Part shown: positions 1 to 8,859 of the stretch, one piece after another
Numbering within the stretch: the first letter of the stretch is position 1
Layout: each line of letters opens with the position of its first letter
Assembly: GCF_000585335.1 (NCBI RefSeq)
Contig: NZ_KK073872.1
Coordinates: 3,215,283-3,279,282, forward strand
Direction of reading: 5' to 3'
Source of the DNA: Cloacibacillus evryensis DSM 19522
GTDB taxonomy: Bacteria; Synergistota; Synergistia; Synergistales; Synergistaceae
DNA: 64,000 nt
Program-made: the position numbers and the translations under genes
The notes under the pieces: generated by a model
Told to the model about the DNA's origin: nothing
The model's database searches: none
Seen by the model: only the letters and a program-made list of their open reading frames with translations

Positions 1-352
1 GGCTGCATAGGTAGTTGGCCCCGATGAGCGCCGTGGGCGGCAGGCCGATGGGCATCGCCGAAAATATGAGGAAACCCGTGAGCCTCCCCATGCCGGAGCC
101 GAAGGCCTGCCGCGCGTAGGCGGCGATCCCTCCCGAGTCCGGGTAGCGCGAGGACATCTGAGCGATCGCGGCGAGCATCGGCAGAGAGATGAGCCCCATC
201 AGCAGCCAGCTCACGAGCGAAGCGGGCCCGGCTATTTCCGCGGCGATCGCCGGAAGCACCAGTATTCCCGCGCCGATGACGGCGCCGATGGTCATCGCCG
301 TCCCTTGAAGCCAGGTTATGCTTTTCCTAAGTTCTCCTCTGCCGCCAGCCAT
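1..352 (-). CDS. Amino acid permease, APC superfamily (N-terminal part; runs off the left edge)
   Basis: The first 117 codons of a membrane transporter are visible on the minus strand. The protein starts MAGGRGELRKSITW and goes straight into a first membrane segment with the motif GAVIGAGILVLPA, the glycine-rich unwound TM1 typical of APC amino acid transporters. A second segment (SWLLMGLISLPMLAAIA) and the family motif YPDSGGIAAYARQAFG follow. It should act in the inner membrane as an amino acid/proton symporter or exchanger (YjeH-like). The start at 352 has an AAGGGAG ribosome site about 12 bases upstream. The substrate cannot be told from this fragment. The gene points away from the hydrogenase operon's end and shares its direction. 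Confidence 0.8.
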   Translation of the reverse strand, partial: MAGGRGELRKSITWLQGTAMTIGAVIGAGILVLPAIAAEIAGPASLVSWLLMGLISLPMLAAIAQMSSRYPDSGGIAAYARQAFGSGMGRLTGFLIFSAMPIGLPPTALIGANYLCS

Positions 353-423
353 TTATACCATCACTCCCTTGCCTCTAATGACGATCATACTGTGTTTTTG
401 GTCCGCGGCATCATTAGTAGTAT

Positions 424-449
424 AAGGGAGAGGCCGAAGCCTCTCCCTT
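424..449 (-). terminator. Terminator-like hairpin after the hydrogenase operon
   Basis: AAGGGAGAGGC (424-434) and GCCTCTCCCTT (439-449) form an 11-bp perfect stem. Read on the minus strand the loop is TTCG closed by C-G, the very stable UUCG tetraloop. No strong T-run follows, so termination may be imperfect. It lies between hydA and the permease gene, both on the minus strand. Confidence 0.6.
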
Positions 450-484
450 TATATGACGCGCGTATTGCTGATTGTTGCGAATGG

Positions 485-2230
485 CTAGATCTCTCTCGGC
501 TGTGCGCTGTAATGCGTATGGAGAAGATGGTGCGACTTCTCGCCGAGCGGTTTGCCAAGCCATTTCTCATAGAGGGCGACGATGTCGGGGTTCTTGTGCG
601 ACTGGCGCAGCGTTTTGCACTCGTCTTCACGGTAGACGGCAGCCGTGCGGGCCGCGCGGATCTCCGCGTTGACGGGCTGGGGCTGTCCGCCCCCGCCGAT
701 GCAGCCGCCGGGGCAGGCCATGACTTCAATGAAGTGATAGTCGGCTTCGCCGGCGCGAATTTTGTCCATGAGGATCTTCGCGTTTTTCAGCGTATGGGCG
801 ACCGCGAGTTTGACGGTGACGGTCTGTCCGCCCACCGGAACGTCGACGGAGGCCTCTTTGATGCCCTCCATGCCGCGCACGGGCTGGAAGATGATCCCCG
901 GGATGTCCTTGCCTTCGTTGAGGACGGCGTAGACGGTGCGGAGGGCCGCCTCCATAACGCCGCCGGTGACGCCGAAGATGACCGCGGCGCCGGTCGACGA
1001 ACCAAGCGGGCTGTCATAGTCCTCTTCGGGGAGGTTTTTGAAGTCGATGCCGGCGTTCTTGATCATGCGCGCAAGCTCGCGTGTCGTGAGAACGGTGTCC
1101 ACATCGGGTATTCCGGGATTGCTCTGGAGCTGCGGGCGCACGCACTCGGCCTTTTTCGCGGTGCAGGGCATGATGGAGACGCTGTAGATGTCCTCAACAG
1201 GGATCCCCTGCGTTTCGGGCCAGTAGGTCTTCGCGAGGGCGCCGAACATTCCCTGCGGCGATTTCGCCGTCGAGAGATGCGGCAGGAGGTCGGGATATTT
1301 GATTTCGATGAAGTTGATCCAACCCGGCGAGCAGGATGTGATCATCGGCAGCACGCCGCCGTTGACGACGCGGTCAAGGAATTCGTGTCCCTCTTCCATG
1401 ATCGTGAGGTCGGCGGAGAAGTCGGTGTCGAATACTTTGTCGAATCCGAGGCGGCGCAGAGCGGCGACCATTTTGCCGGTCACGATCTCACCGGCGGGCA
1501 GGCCGAGCGCTTCGCCGAGGGCGACGCGCGTCGCGGGAGCGGTCTGGACGATGGTGTATTTTTTCGGGTCGGCGAGGGCGGCGAAGACCTTCTCGGTGTC
1601 GTCGCGCTCACAGATGGCTGCCGTCGGGCAGACGGCGGCGCACTGTCCGCAGTATGTGCAGGCGACCTTGTCAAGTCCGTAGCCGAAGGCGGGCTCGACG
1701 ATCGTTTTGAAGCCGCGGTTCACAAAGCCGTAGACGTCAAGGCCCTGACGCTCGTGGCAGGCTCTTATGCAGCGTCCGCAGAGAATGCACTTGTTGGGAT
1801 CGCGGACAAGGCTCGGGTTGCTCTCGTCTTTCACGGCGGAGCGGGTCGCGCCCTTGTACGGGACCTCGCGGATGCCGAGGTCGGCGGCCGTCTGCTGAAG
1901 TTCGCAGTCCTGGTTCTTCTGACAGAAGAGGCAGTCCTGCGGGTGGTTCGCGAGAAGGAGCTCGACGACCGCTTTGCGGGTCTCGCGCACCTTCGGTGTG
2001 TTTGTATGAACGACCATGCCGTCCGCTACGGGGTAGACGCAGGCTGCGCCGAGTCCGCGGCCGCCGACGATCTCAACTACGCAGACGCGGCAGGCGCCCT
2101 CTTTGGAAAGCTCCGGGTGATAGCAGAGCTGAGGAATGCGGATTCCGGCTTTGGCAGCGGCTTCGATCACGGTAAAATCGGATGGCACCTCTACTGTTAT
2201 GCCGTCTATTGTAACCTTAACAAGTTCCAT
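485..2230 (-). CDS. hndD: [FeFe]-hydrogenase catalytic subunit (HydA/HndD type)
   Basis: This 581-residue protein is the H-cluster subunit of a multimeric cytoplasmic hydrogenase, reducing protons to H2 or oxidising H2. Visible domains in order: an N-terminal [2Fe-2S] domain (C36, C47, C50, C64); a His-Cys3 [4Fe-4S] site (H96, C100, C103, C109); two [4Fe-4S] ferredoxin motifs (CILCGRCIRAC, CTYCGQCAAVC); then the H-cluster signatures TSCSPGW, MPCTAKKAE and MACPGGCIGGGGQP. This is the group A architecture found in trimeric and tetrameric NAD(P)-linked or electron-bifurcating enzymes. It is the last gene of hndABCD, 31 bases after hndC. Whether it bifurcates with ferredoxin or uses NAD(P)H alone cannot be decided from sequence. 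Confidence 0.95.
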   Translation of the reverse strand: MELVKVTIDGITVEVPSDFTVIEAAAKAGIRIPQLCYHPELSKEGACRVCVVEIVGGRGLGAACVYPVADGMVVHTNTPKVRETRKAVVELLLANHPQDCLFCQKNQDCELQQTAADLGIREVPYKGATRSAVKDESNPSLVRDPNKCILCGRCIRACHERQGLDVYGFVNRGFKTIVEPAFGYGLDKVACTYCGQCAAVCPTAAICERDDTEKVFAALADPKKYTIVQTAPATRVALGEALGLPAGEIVTGKMVAALRRLGFDKVFDTDFSADLTIMEEGHEFLDRVVNGGVLPMITSCSPGWINFIEIKYPDLLPHLSTAKSPQGMFGALAKTYWPETQGIPVEDIYSVSIMPCTAKKAECVRPQLQSNPGIPDVDTVLTTRELARMIKNAGIDFKNLPEEDYDSPLGSSTGAAVIFGVTGGVMEAALRTVYAVLNEGKDIPGIIFQPVRGMEGIKEASVDVPVGGQTVTVKLAVAHTLKNAKILMDKIRAGEADYHFIEVMACPGGCIGGGGQPQPVNAEIRAARTAAVYREDECKTLRQSHKNPDIVALYEKWLGKPLGEKSHHLLHTHYSAQPREI

Positions 2231-2261
2231 ATTCTTTTTACTCCCCTTCCATTAACCGAAA

Positions 2262-4052
2262 TTAGCCGCGCACGATCGCTTTGAACGGGCACTTTGTCAT
2301 ACATACGCCGCACTTGATGCACTTGGCCGCGTCAATGACGTACTTCTGCTTCGGTTCGCCGCTGATCGCATCGACCGGGCAGTTCTTCGCGCAGAGGCCG
2401 CAGCCTTTGCAGGCGTCGGTGATCTTGTAGCTCAGCAGGTGGTGGCACTGGCCGGCAGGACATCTCTTCTCCTTGATATGCGCCTCGTATTCGTCCCTGA
2501 AGTAGCGCAGTGTGGAGAGGATGGGGTTCGGAGCCGTCTGGCCAAGGGCGCAGAGCGCTCCGGCTTTGACGGAGGCCGCCAGCTTCTCGAGCTTCTCGAT
2601 GTCTCCCTCTTCGCCCTTGCCGTCCGTGATCTTTTCGAGCATTTCAAGCATGCGCTTCGTGCCCTCGCGGCAGGGCGTGCACTTGCCGCAGGATTCGGAC
2701 TGGGTGAAGTTGAGGAAGAACTTCGCGACGTCGACCATGCAGGTCTCCTCGTCCATGACGACGAGTCCGCCCGAGCCCATCATCGCGCCGGCGGCGATGA
2801 GCGAATCATAGTCGATCGGAGTGTCAAGAAGTTGCTCGGGGATGCATCCGCCGGAGGGGCCGCCGATCTGGACGGCTTTGAATTTCTTGCCGCCAAGGAT
2901 GCCGCCGCCGATCTCAAAGATGATCTCGCGCATCGTGATGCCCATCGGGACTTCGGCAAGACCGGTGTTGTTGATCTTGCCGGTGAGGGCGAAGACCTTC
3001 GTGCCCTTTGATTTTTCTGTCCCGAGCTTCGCGTATTCCTCCGCGCCCACGCGGAAGATGTAGGGGATGTTGGCGAATGTTTCAACGTTGTTTATGTTCG
3101 AAGGTTTCTCCCAGAGTCCCTTGATGGCGGGGAACGGCGGGCGGGGACGCGGCATGCCGCGCTTGCCTTCGATGGAGGCCATAAGGGCCGTCTCTTCGCC
3201 GCAGACGAACGCTCCGGCTCCCTCTTTGATGTGGATGGTGCAGCTGAAATCCGTGCCGAGGATCTTGTTTCCAAGAAGTCCGGCCTCTTCAGCCTGCGCT
3301 ATGGCCTGCTTCAGGCGCTTGATCGCGAGCGGGTATTCGGCGCGGCAGTAGATATAGCCCTCGTCGGCTCCGATCGCGTAGGCGCCGATGATCATGCCCT
3401 CGAGTATCGCGTGGGGGTCGCCCTCAAGCAGCGAGCGGTCCATGAACGCGCCGGGGTCGCCCTCGTCGGCGTTGCAGATGATATATTTCTTCGGGCCCGG
3501 CGACTTCTGGCAGAAGCCCCACTTCATGCCTGTCGGGAACCCGCCGCCGCCGCGGCCGCGGAGTCCGGTCTTCTTCATCTCTTCGACGACCTGCTCCGGC
3601 GTCATCGTGAGAAGGACCTTCGCAAGTCCTTCGTAGCCGTCGGCTCCGATGTATTCCTCAAGCGAGTCGGGGTTGATGTGTCCGCAGTTCTTGAGGACTA
3701 GGCGGTGCTGCTTCTTGTAGAAGTCGATATCAGCATAGTCGGGAACGCTCTGCGACGTGAGGGGTTCTTTGAAGAGCAGGCGGTTCACGATACGTCCCTT
3801 GATGAGGTGTTCGCTGACTATTTCCGGAACGTCGGCCTCCTGCACGTGGGTGTAGAAGGTCCCCTCCGGGTAGATGATGACGAGGGGACCCTGCTCGCAG
3901 AATCCCTGACAGCCGGTCTCTACTATCTTTACTTCCTTATCAAGGCCGTTCGCCTTGAGTTCTTCTTCGAGTTTCGCAATTACCTTTCTTGAACCGGAGG
4001 AGACGCAGCCCGTTCCGGTGCAGACCAGTACGTGAGCTCTTACGAGAGCCAT
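2262..4052 (-). CDS. hndC: Hydrogenase flavoprotein subunit, NuoF-like (HydB/HndC)
   Basis: A 596-residue NAD(P)H/FMN subunit that passes electrons between pyridine nucleotide and the H-cluster subunit. The N-terminus is a thioredoxin-fold [2Fe-2S] domain (CTGTGCVSSG near residue 11, then CQGFCEQGP). The central NuoF part has the FMN/NAD motifs GRGGGGFPTGMKW and NADEGDPGAFMDR, the GAGAFVCGEETAL stretch, and the [4Fe-4S] motif ESCGKCTPCREG. The C-terminus adds two ferredoxin-type clusters (CKGCGLCAKNCPVDAI, CIKCGVCMTKCP). The start ATG at 4052 has a GGGAGGA site eight or so bases upstream. The order of fused domains matches HndC of Desulfovibrio and HydB of bifurcating hydrogenases. It lies between hndB and hndD in one operon. 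Confidence 0.94.
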   Translation of the reverse strand: MALVRAHVLVCTGTGCVSSGSRKVIAKLEEELKANGLDKEVKIVETGCQGFCEQGPLVIIYPEGTFYTHVQEADVPEIVSEHLIKGRIVNRLLFKEPLTSQSVPDYADIDFYKKQHRLVLKNCGHINPDSLEEYIGADGYEGLAKVLLTMTPEQVVEEMKKTGLRGRGGGGFPTGMKWGFCQKSPGPKKYIICNADEGDPGAFMDRSLLEGDPHAILEGMIIGAYAIGADEGYIYCRAEYPLAIKRLKQAIAQAEEAGLLGNKILGTDFSCTIHIKEGAGAFVCGEETALMASIEGKRGMPRPRPPFPAIKGLWEKPSNINNVETFANIPYIFRVGAEEYAKLGTEKSKGTKVFALTGKINNTGLAEVPMGITMREIIFEIGGGILGGKKFKAVQIGGPSGGCIPEQLLDTPIDYDSLIAAGAMMGSGGLVVMDEETCMVDVAKFFLNFTQSESCGKCTPCREGTKRMLEMLEKITDGKGEEGDIEKLEKLAASVKAGALCALGQTAPNPILSTLRYFRDEYEAHIKEKRCPAGQCHHLLSYKITDACKGCGLCAKNCPVDAISGEPKQKYVIDAAKCIKCGVCMTKCPFKAIVRG

Positions 4053-4072
4053 CGAAAATTCCTCCCTTCGAC

Positions 4073-4453
4073 CTATGCTTCTTTGTTGGGGATCTTAGCT
4101 ACCACAAGATCCTCAACCACAACGCCGTTGATGAGATGGTCCGCGATGATACGCGGGACATCAGTCGGGCTGACGGGGCCGTAGGTGACTCTGTCTTCGC
4201 CGGGGCGTACTATGTCGAGAAGGGGCTCCTTCTGGCACATGCCGATGCAGCCGGTCTGAAGGACCGCCACATCGTGAATGTTGCGCTTCGCGAGCTCTTC
4301 GAGGACCGCCGTCATTACCGCGCGCGCTCCGGCGGCGATGCCGCAGGTGCCCATGCCGATGATGACCTGTTTCTCATTGAGCTTTCTCGTCTCTGTCTGC
4401 TTCTTTGCCTCTGCCTTTATTTTACGAAGATCTTCAAGACTTTTGATAGCCAT
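4073..4453 (-). CDS. hndB: Small thioredoxin-like [2Fe-2S] hydrogenase subunit (HndB-like)
   Basis: A 126-residue [2Fe-2S] ferredoxin of the thioredoxin-like fold. The motifs MGTCGIAAGA and QTGCIGMCQKEPLLD supply the four-cysteine pattern. The N-terminus (KSLEDLRKIKAEAKKQ) is a basic helix typical of HndB. An upstream reading-frame extension exists, but the ATG at 4453 carries a GGGAGGA ribosome site at the right distance and is the better start. It lies 19 bases after hndA and 20 before hndC, so all four genes should be cotranscribed. It probably relays electrons within the complex; its exact role in tetrameric hydrogenases is not settled. Confidence 0.88.
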   Translation of the reverse strand: MAIKSLEDLRKIKAEAKKQTETRKLNEKQVIIGMGTCGIAAGARAVMTAVLEELAKRNIHDVAVLQTGCIGMCQKEPLLDIVRPGEDRVTYGPVSPTDVPRIIADHLINGVVVEDLVVAKIPNKEA

Positions 4454-4472
4454 TTTATGTTCCTCCCTTTCC

Positions 4473-4949
4473 CTATGCGTACTTATCCAGGATCGGTCCG
4501 ACCGATTCGGGCGTAAGTCTGCCGTGCGTGTCGTCATTTACCATGAAGACAGGCGCAAGGCCGCATGCGCCGATACAGGCCACCGTCTCAAGCGTGAACT
4601 TGAGGTCCGGCGTCGTCGCCTGGCCCTCTTTGAGGCCAAGCTTTTCACGAATGGCGTTCAGGACGCCCTTCGCTCCGCGGACGTGGCACGCCGTTCCCTG
4701 ACAGGACCTGACGATGTTCTTTCCGCGCGGCTCGAGATGGAACTGAGCGTAGAAGGTCACCACGCCGAATATCTGGCTGATGGGGACCCCTAGCTTATCG
4801 CTGATTTCGATCAGGACCTCTTTCGGCAGATAGCCGAAGATGTCCTGTGCCTGCTGAAGCACGGGAATGACGCTTCCCTTAGTGCCGCGGTATTTGCCGA
4901 GGAGCTCAGCCAACTGCTCCCACTGCTTTTCCGACGCTTTCTCCACCAT
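4473..4949 (-). CDS. hndA: NuoE-like [2Fe-2S] hydrogenase subunit (HydC/HndA)
   Basis: A 158-residue NuoE-family subunit and first gene of the hydrogenase operon. It shows the standard helical N-terminus (KYRGTKGSVIPVLQQAQDIFGYLP), with GVVTFYAQF, and the [2Fe-2S] cysteines in CQGTACHVRGA and ETVACIGACGLAPV. With HndC it forms the NAD(P)H-oxidising half of the complex. I chose ATG at 4949 because AAGGAGGG (4958-4965) sits eight bases upstream. A GTG at 4958 overlaps that ribosome site and is unlikely. The gene is divergent from the formate dehydrogenase genes, with about 480 bases between them. Confidence 0.92.
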   Translation of the reverse strand: MVEKASEKQWEQLAELLGKYRGTKGSVIPVLQQAQDIFGYLPKEVLIEISDKLGVPISQIFGVVTFYAQFHLEPRGKNIVRSCQGTACHVRGAKGVLNAIREKLGLKEGQATTPDLKFTLETVACIGACGLAPVFMVNDDTHGRLTPESVGPILDKYA

Positions 4950-4974
4950 AAAACGCACCCTCCTTAATTGTCTC

Positions 4975-5000
4975 CTTTTCAGGCCCTCCCGCCTGAAAAG
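4975..5000 (-). other. Hairpin in the hydrogenase operon leader
   Basis: CTTTTCAGGC (4975-4984) and GCCTGAAAAG (4991-5000) form a perfect 10-bp stem with a 6-base loop, just upstream of the hndA ribosome site. It would lie in the 5' untranslated RNA and could affect mRNA stability or initiation. Function unknown. Confidence 0.5.
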
Positions 5001-5086
5001 ATGAAAATGTAACCCAATAGAAAAAGTTACAGGTCATTCCGCACGCCTCAAAAACGCTCCAAATGAGACACTCTATATTGGCAATC

Positions 5087-5105
5087 GTGCTGTGCGAGAC
5101 AGCAC
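5087..5105. promoter_or_regulatory. Inverted repeat between the hnd promoter and gene; candidate operator
   Basis: GTGCTGT (5087-5093) and ACAGCAC (5099-5105) are a perfect 7-bp inverted repeat around GCGAG. Outer GCAA/TTGC arms add partial symmetry. It lies about 20-40 bases downstream of the predicted hnd transcription start, a position suited to a repressor or a leader hairpin. It does not obviously match a Rex consensus. Confidence 0.4.
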
Positions 5106-5132
5106 TTGCGAAAAAGTACACAAAGCATGATT

Positions 5133-5162
5133 ATTATAGCCCCTTGACGATAGTAACCGCAA
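5133..5162 (-). promoter_or_regulatory. Predicted promoter of hndABCD
   Basis: On the minus strand a perfect -10 TATAAT (5133-5138) is preceded by TTGCGG (5157-5162) at an 18-base spacing. It would start transcription near 5126, giving an untranslated leader of roughly 175 bases before the hndA ATG. Sequence match only. Confidence 0.55.
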
Positions 5163-5365
5163 CCGAGAATTCCTTTTTTCAGACAATTTAATTTATATTT
5201 GCGCTTTTTTGTCTGCTTTTGTTTTCGGGGTATTCAGTTAAAACTCCTTGAATTCTTAAAAATTTCTTAATCGCCGCCAATGTTTGGCGAAGCCGCCGGT
5301 CCATTCAACAGATCAACGCTCTTTTTTTAAAAAATTGCAAGTTTGTTGCGAATAAATCCATTCTC

Positions 5366-5394
5366 TTTATTAAAGATTAATAAAAACGTATAAT
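5366..5394 (+). promoter_or_regulatory. Predicted promoter of the fdh genes
   Basis: TATAAT at 5389-5394 with a weak TTTATT at 5366-5371 and a 17-base spacer would start transcription near 5402, about 28 bases before the small ORF at 5430. The remaining spacer (5163-5365) is AT-rich with a short CGCCAA/TTGGCG hairpin; I see no gene in it. Confidence 0.5.
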
Positions 5395-5429
5395 AAGCTT
5401 TAATCATCTTCGTTCGGAGGAAAAAAGGA

Positions 5430-5522
5430 ATGTCTTTTTCAGACATAGAGATAAAATATTTGGCGCGCGGGCTCGCCGTCCCCCGGGAGGGAGAAAAAGT
5501 GACGCCGGAGGAGCAAAGATAA
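5430..5522 (+). CDS. Small 30-residue ORF translationally coupled to fdhA
   Basis: ATG at 5430 follows a good ribosome site (CGGAGG, 5415-5420), and the frame runs 30 codons (starting MSFSDIEIKYLARG, ending TPEEQR). Its TAA (5520-5522) shares a base with the fdhA ATG (5522-5524). The fdhA start itself has GGAGGAGC close upstream, inside this ORF. The peptide is hydrophilic, with no signal, cysteines or membrane segment. It could be a genuine small protein linked to formate dehydrogenase, or a leader whose translation tunes fdhA. I do not recognise a family. Support comes from the ribosome site, the overlapping stop/start and codon content resembling its neighbours. Confidence 0.55.
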   Translation: MSFSDIEIKYLARGLAVPREGEKVTPEEQR

Positions 5523-8209
5523 TGCCGGCGGCGGTGATAAACGGCAAAGAGGTATCTTTCGAGCCCGAAATGACGATATTACAGGCGGCGGAGCGCGCCG
5601 GGGCCATCATCCCAACGCTTTGCCACCACCCGGCGCTTGAAACATTCGGAGGCTGCCGCGTATGCCTTGTGGAGGTGAAGGGATATTCCAAGCTCGTCCC
5701 CGCCTGCGCGACTCCCATATCGGAGGGCATGGAGGTCGTGACCGAGAGCCCGCTCCTGCGCGAAACGCGGCGCGCCATTGTGGAGCTGATGCTGCTGCGC
5801 CATCCGTTTGAATGCCTTTACTGCCACGCGAACGGCCGCTGCGAATTACAGCGGCTCGTCTATAATCTTGGAATAAAGCGGGAGTCGTTCCCCTGGCGCG
5901 GAGACCCATCCCCGACGCCGCATCCCGTCGACGAATCCAACCAGTTCTTTATCCGCGAACCGGATAAATGCGTGCTGTGCGGCCGCTGCGTGCGCGTCTG
6001 CGAAAGCCACGCGCAATACCGCGCCATCGACTTCCTGAATCGCGGCATCGATACCGTGATACAGCGCCCCGCCGATTTCGGCGTCGAGGCCTCCGACTGC
6101 AAGTTCTGCGGGCAGTGCGTCGCCGTATGCCCCGTCGGGGCACTCTCCGACCGCGCCGCGCTCGGCGGCGGCCTCGCGGCGGAGATGAAGCGCGTAAAGA
6201 CGGTCTGCCCATACTGCGGCGTCGGCTGCGCCGTCGTCGTTGAGGTAAACCGGCAGGGAAGGGTGGCGAACGTGACCACCGACCACACCGACATGAGCTC
6301 TCTCAATCAGGGAAGAAGCTGCGTCAAGGGACGCTTCGGCTGGGAATTTGTCAACAGCCCCGACCGCCTGACGACGCCGCTTATAAAGGAAGGGGGGGAG
6401 TTCCGCGCCGCCTCGTGGGATGAGGCGCTTGACCGCGTCGCGGAGGGGCTGCGCCGCAACATGGGACGCGCGGGATTTTTCACCTCGGCCCGCTGTACGA
6501 ACGAGGAAAATTATCTGATGCAGCGTTTCGCGCGCGAGGTGATGTCCACAAACAACGTGGACCACTGCGCCCACCTCTGACACTCCGCCACGGTAGCGGG
6601 TCTCGGCGAGACCTTCGGAAGCGGAGCGATGACTAACGACTATGAATCGATAAAACAGGCCGATACTATCATGGTGATCGGCTCCAACACGACGGAGGCG
6701 CATCCCGTCATCGGCGCGATGATCAAGGAGCGGGTGCGCGGCGGAGCGAAACTCATCGTCTGCGACCCCAGGCTTATCGAGCTGCACCGGTACGCCGACG
6801 CCTCGGTGCGCCAGCGGAGCGGCTCGGACGTCGCGCTGGTCAACGCGATGATGCATGTGATATTAAAGGAAGGGCTTCACGACGAGGCCTTCATCGCGGC
6901 GCGCGTCGAGAATTTTGAGGCGCTCAGGGCCGCGGTCGAAAGATACTCCCCCGAATACGCGCGGGAGATCACGGGCGTGCCCGCGGAGACGATCGTCAAG
7001 GCGGCGCGCCTGTACGGCGGAGCGAAGAACGCCGCCATCTTCTATACGATGGGCATCACGCAGCACGTAACGGGGACAAACAACGTACGCAGCCTTTGCA
7101 ACCTCGCGCTGCTCTGCGGCAACCTCGGCCGCCCAGGCACGGGGGTCAATCCGCTGCGCGGCCAGAATAACGTGCAGGGGGCCTGCGACATGGGATGTCT
7201 GCCCGCCACGCTGCCGGGATATCTCAAGGCGGATACGGAGGCCGCCGCCGAAAAGGCGCGCGCCTATTGGGGATGCGAACTTCCCTCCGAGGCCGGGCTC
7301 ACCGTCGCCGCGATGATGGAGGCGGCCTCGGGGGGAAAGATCGGCGCGCTCTTCATCATGGGGGAAAACCCCGCCGTCACCGACGCCGACACCGGCCACG
7401 CCGTCCATACGCTGAAGGATCTCGACTTCCTCGCTGTGCAGGATATCTTCCTCACCGAGACGGCCCGGCTCGCGGATGTCGTGCTGCCCGCCGCCTGCTG
7501 GCCCGAAAAAGAGGGCACCTGTACCAACACCACGCGCGCCGTACAGCTGCTGCGCAAAGCCAGCGACGCCCCCGGCGAGGCGCGCGACGACTGGCGCACC
7601 TTCGTCGGGCTCGCCCGGCGTTTCGGCCATGAGTGGCGCTTCGACAGCCCGAAAGATATATTCGAGGAGATAAGAAAACTCAATCCCGCCTACGCCGGCA
7701 TGAGCTACGAGCGGCTCGAAAAGGGCTATTTGCAGTGGCCCTGCCCCGATGAGGACCACCCGGGGACGCCGATCCTGCATAAGGATAAGTTCGCGCGCGC
7801 GGGCGGCAAGGCGGCCTTTTCGCCCTGCGAATGGCGCGCGCCGCACGAATGGCCGGACGGGGAATATCCGCTTATAGCGACGACGGGACGCAGCCTCTTC
7901 CACTATCATTCAGGGAGCATGACGCGGCGCGGCGCGCCCGGACGCCACCTCAAAGAGCTCTACATCGAGATCAACCCGGCGGACGCGGAAAAACTCCCGC
8001 TCGCCGAGGGGGAGACGCTCACGGTGACCTCGCGCCGCGGCTCCGTCTCGGGACGCGCGAGGGTCACGGAAAAGGTGCCATCGGGAATGGTCTTTCTGCC
8101 ATTCCACTTCGCCGAGGCCCCGGCCAACCTGCTGACGGCGGCGGTCTGGGACCCCACCTCCGAAACGCCGGGCTTCAAGGTGAGCGCCGTGAGGCTCTCG
8201 AAGGGATAG
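5522..8209 (+). CDS. fdhA: Selenocysteine-containing formate dehydrogenase, catalytic subunit
   Basis: An 895-residue molybdenum/tungsten formate dehydrogenase (formate to CO2, reversible). An in-frame UGA at 6578-6580 encodes selenocysteine 353, in the context DHCAHL-U-HSATVAGLGETFGSG, the family's active-site signature. The frame continues unbroken to 8209. N-terminal NuoG-like part: [2Fe-2S] (CHHPALETFGGCRVC), His-Cys3 region (CLYCHANGRC) and two [4Fe-4S] motifs (CVLCGRCVRVC, CKFCGQCVAVCP). Then the catalytic [4Fe-4S] site (CPYCGVGCAVVV), the molybdopterin domains, and a C-terminal dinucleotide-binding domain. No diaphorase subunit follows, so the electron partner is open; the neighbouring HndA/HndC pair is one candidate. 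mobA lies four bases downstream. Confidence 0.95.
6578..6613 (+). promoter_or_regulatory. UGA-Sec codon and SECIS-like hairpin in fdhA
   Basis: The UGA at 6578-6580 is followed, 18 bases on, by a stem GGTCTC (6599-6604) / GAGACC (6608-6613) with a short GGC loop. A hairpin at this distance inside the coding region is what bacterial SelB-dependent recoding needs. The protein sequence downstream of the UGA is conserved formate dehydrogenase, which excludes a real stop. Confidence 0.8.
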
Positions 8210-8213
8210 CGCC

Positions 8214-8840
8214 GTGCCGGATCGTATCGGATCATCGCTGCTGCTGCTCGCCGGAGGGCTCGGCAGCCGGATGTGGGGAAAGAACAAGCTATATCTCGAG
8301 TTAAGCGGCGCGCCGCTGCTCGGGCACATCCTGGCGCGCCTCGCGCCGCTCTTCGACGAAACGCTGCTGCTCGCGGCCCAGGGCGGCGCGCGGGAGGCGC
8401 GCGAGCGGCTTGGACCGCTGCTCGACAGATGGGACGTCCGCGTAACGGAGGACCGCGCCGCGGGGCGCGGCCCCCTTGAGGGGCTCTGCCGGGGCCTGGC
8501 TGAAATGAACGGAGAATGGGGCTTCCTCCTCGGCTGCGACATGCCGGGCGTCGACGAAGCGGTGCTGCGCGGCATGGCCTCGCTGCGCGCGGAGGAGACC
8601 GACATCGTGGCGGCGGAGATCGGCGGTTATCTGGAGCCGCTCCACGCCTTCTACAGCCGCCGCTGCCTGCCGCGCGCCGAGGCCGCGCTCGCGGGATGCG
8701 GACGGATAAGAAGTTTCTACCGCGAATCACGCCTCACGATCGTAAACGAGGAATCGCTCTCACGTTTCTCAAAAGACTACAGAGGGTCGTTTACAAACCT
8801 CAACACTCCCGGCGATCTGTCCATGTTGATGCGCTCATAA
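8214..8840 (+). CDS. mobA: Molybdenum cofactor guanylyltransferase
   Basis: A 208-residue MobA-type nucleotidyltransferase that joins GMP to molybdopterin to give the bis-MGD cofactor needed by FdhA. It carries the family signature LLAGGLGSRMWGKNK at the N-terminus, where GTP binds, and the metal-binding motif GCDMPGVD in the middle. The start is a GTG at 8214, four bases after the fdhA stop, consistent with coupled translation and a dedicated cofactor-finishing enzyme. The last 45 bases (8796-8840) recur nearly identically at 17359-17403. The C-terminus is somewhat longer than the core domain and ends NLNTPGDLSMLMRS. Confidence 0.9.
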   Translation: MPDRIGSSLLLLAGGLGSRMWGKNKLYLELSGAPLLGHILARLAPLFDETLLLAAQGGAREARERLGPLLDRWDVRVTEDRAAGRGPLEGLCRGLAEMNGEWGFLLGCDMPGVDEAVLRGMASLRAEETDIVAAEIGGYLEPLHAFYSRRCLPRAEAALAGCGRIRSFYRESRLTIVNEESLSRFSKDYRGSFTNLNTPGDLSMLMRS

Positions 8841-8859
8841 GCGGCAAAATATTGACGGC

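Noticed and set aside
305-2284. A 659-codon open frame on the plus strand
   Set aside because: It is antisense to hndD and hndC, whose cluster motifs prove the minus-strand frame; the plus translation has no recognisable motif and reflects high GC content.
6578-6580. UGA as a stop splitting fdhA into two genes (5522-6580 and 6629-8209)
   Set aside because: The downstream frame continues the formate dehydrogenase sequence without loss, the UGA sits at the conserved Sec/Cys position, and a SECIS-like hairpin follows.
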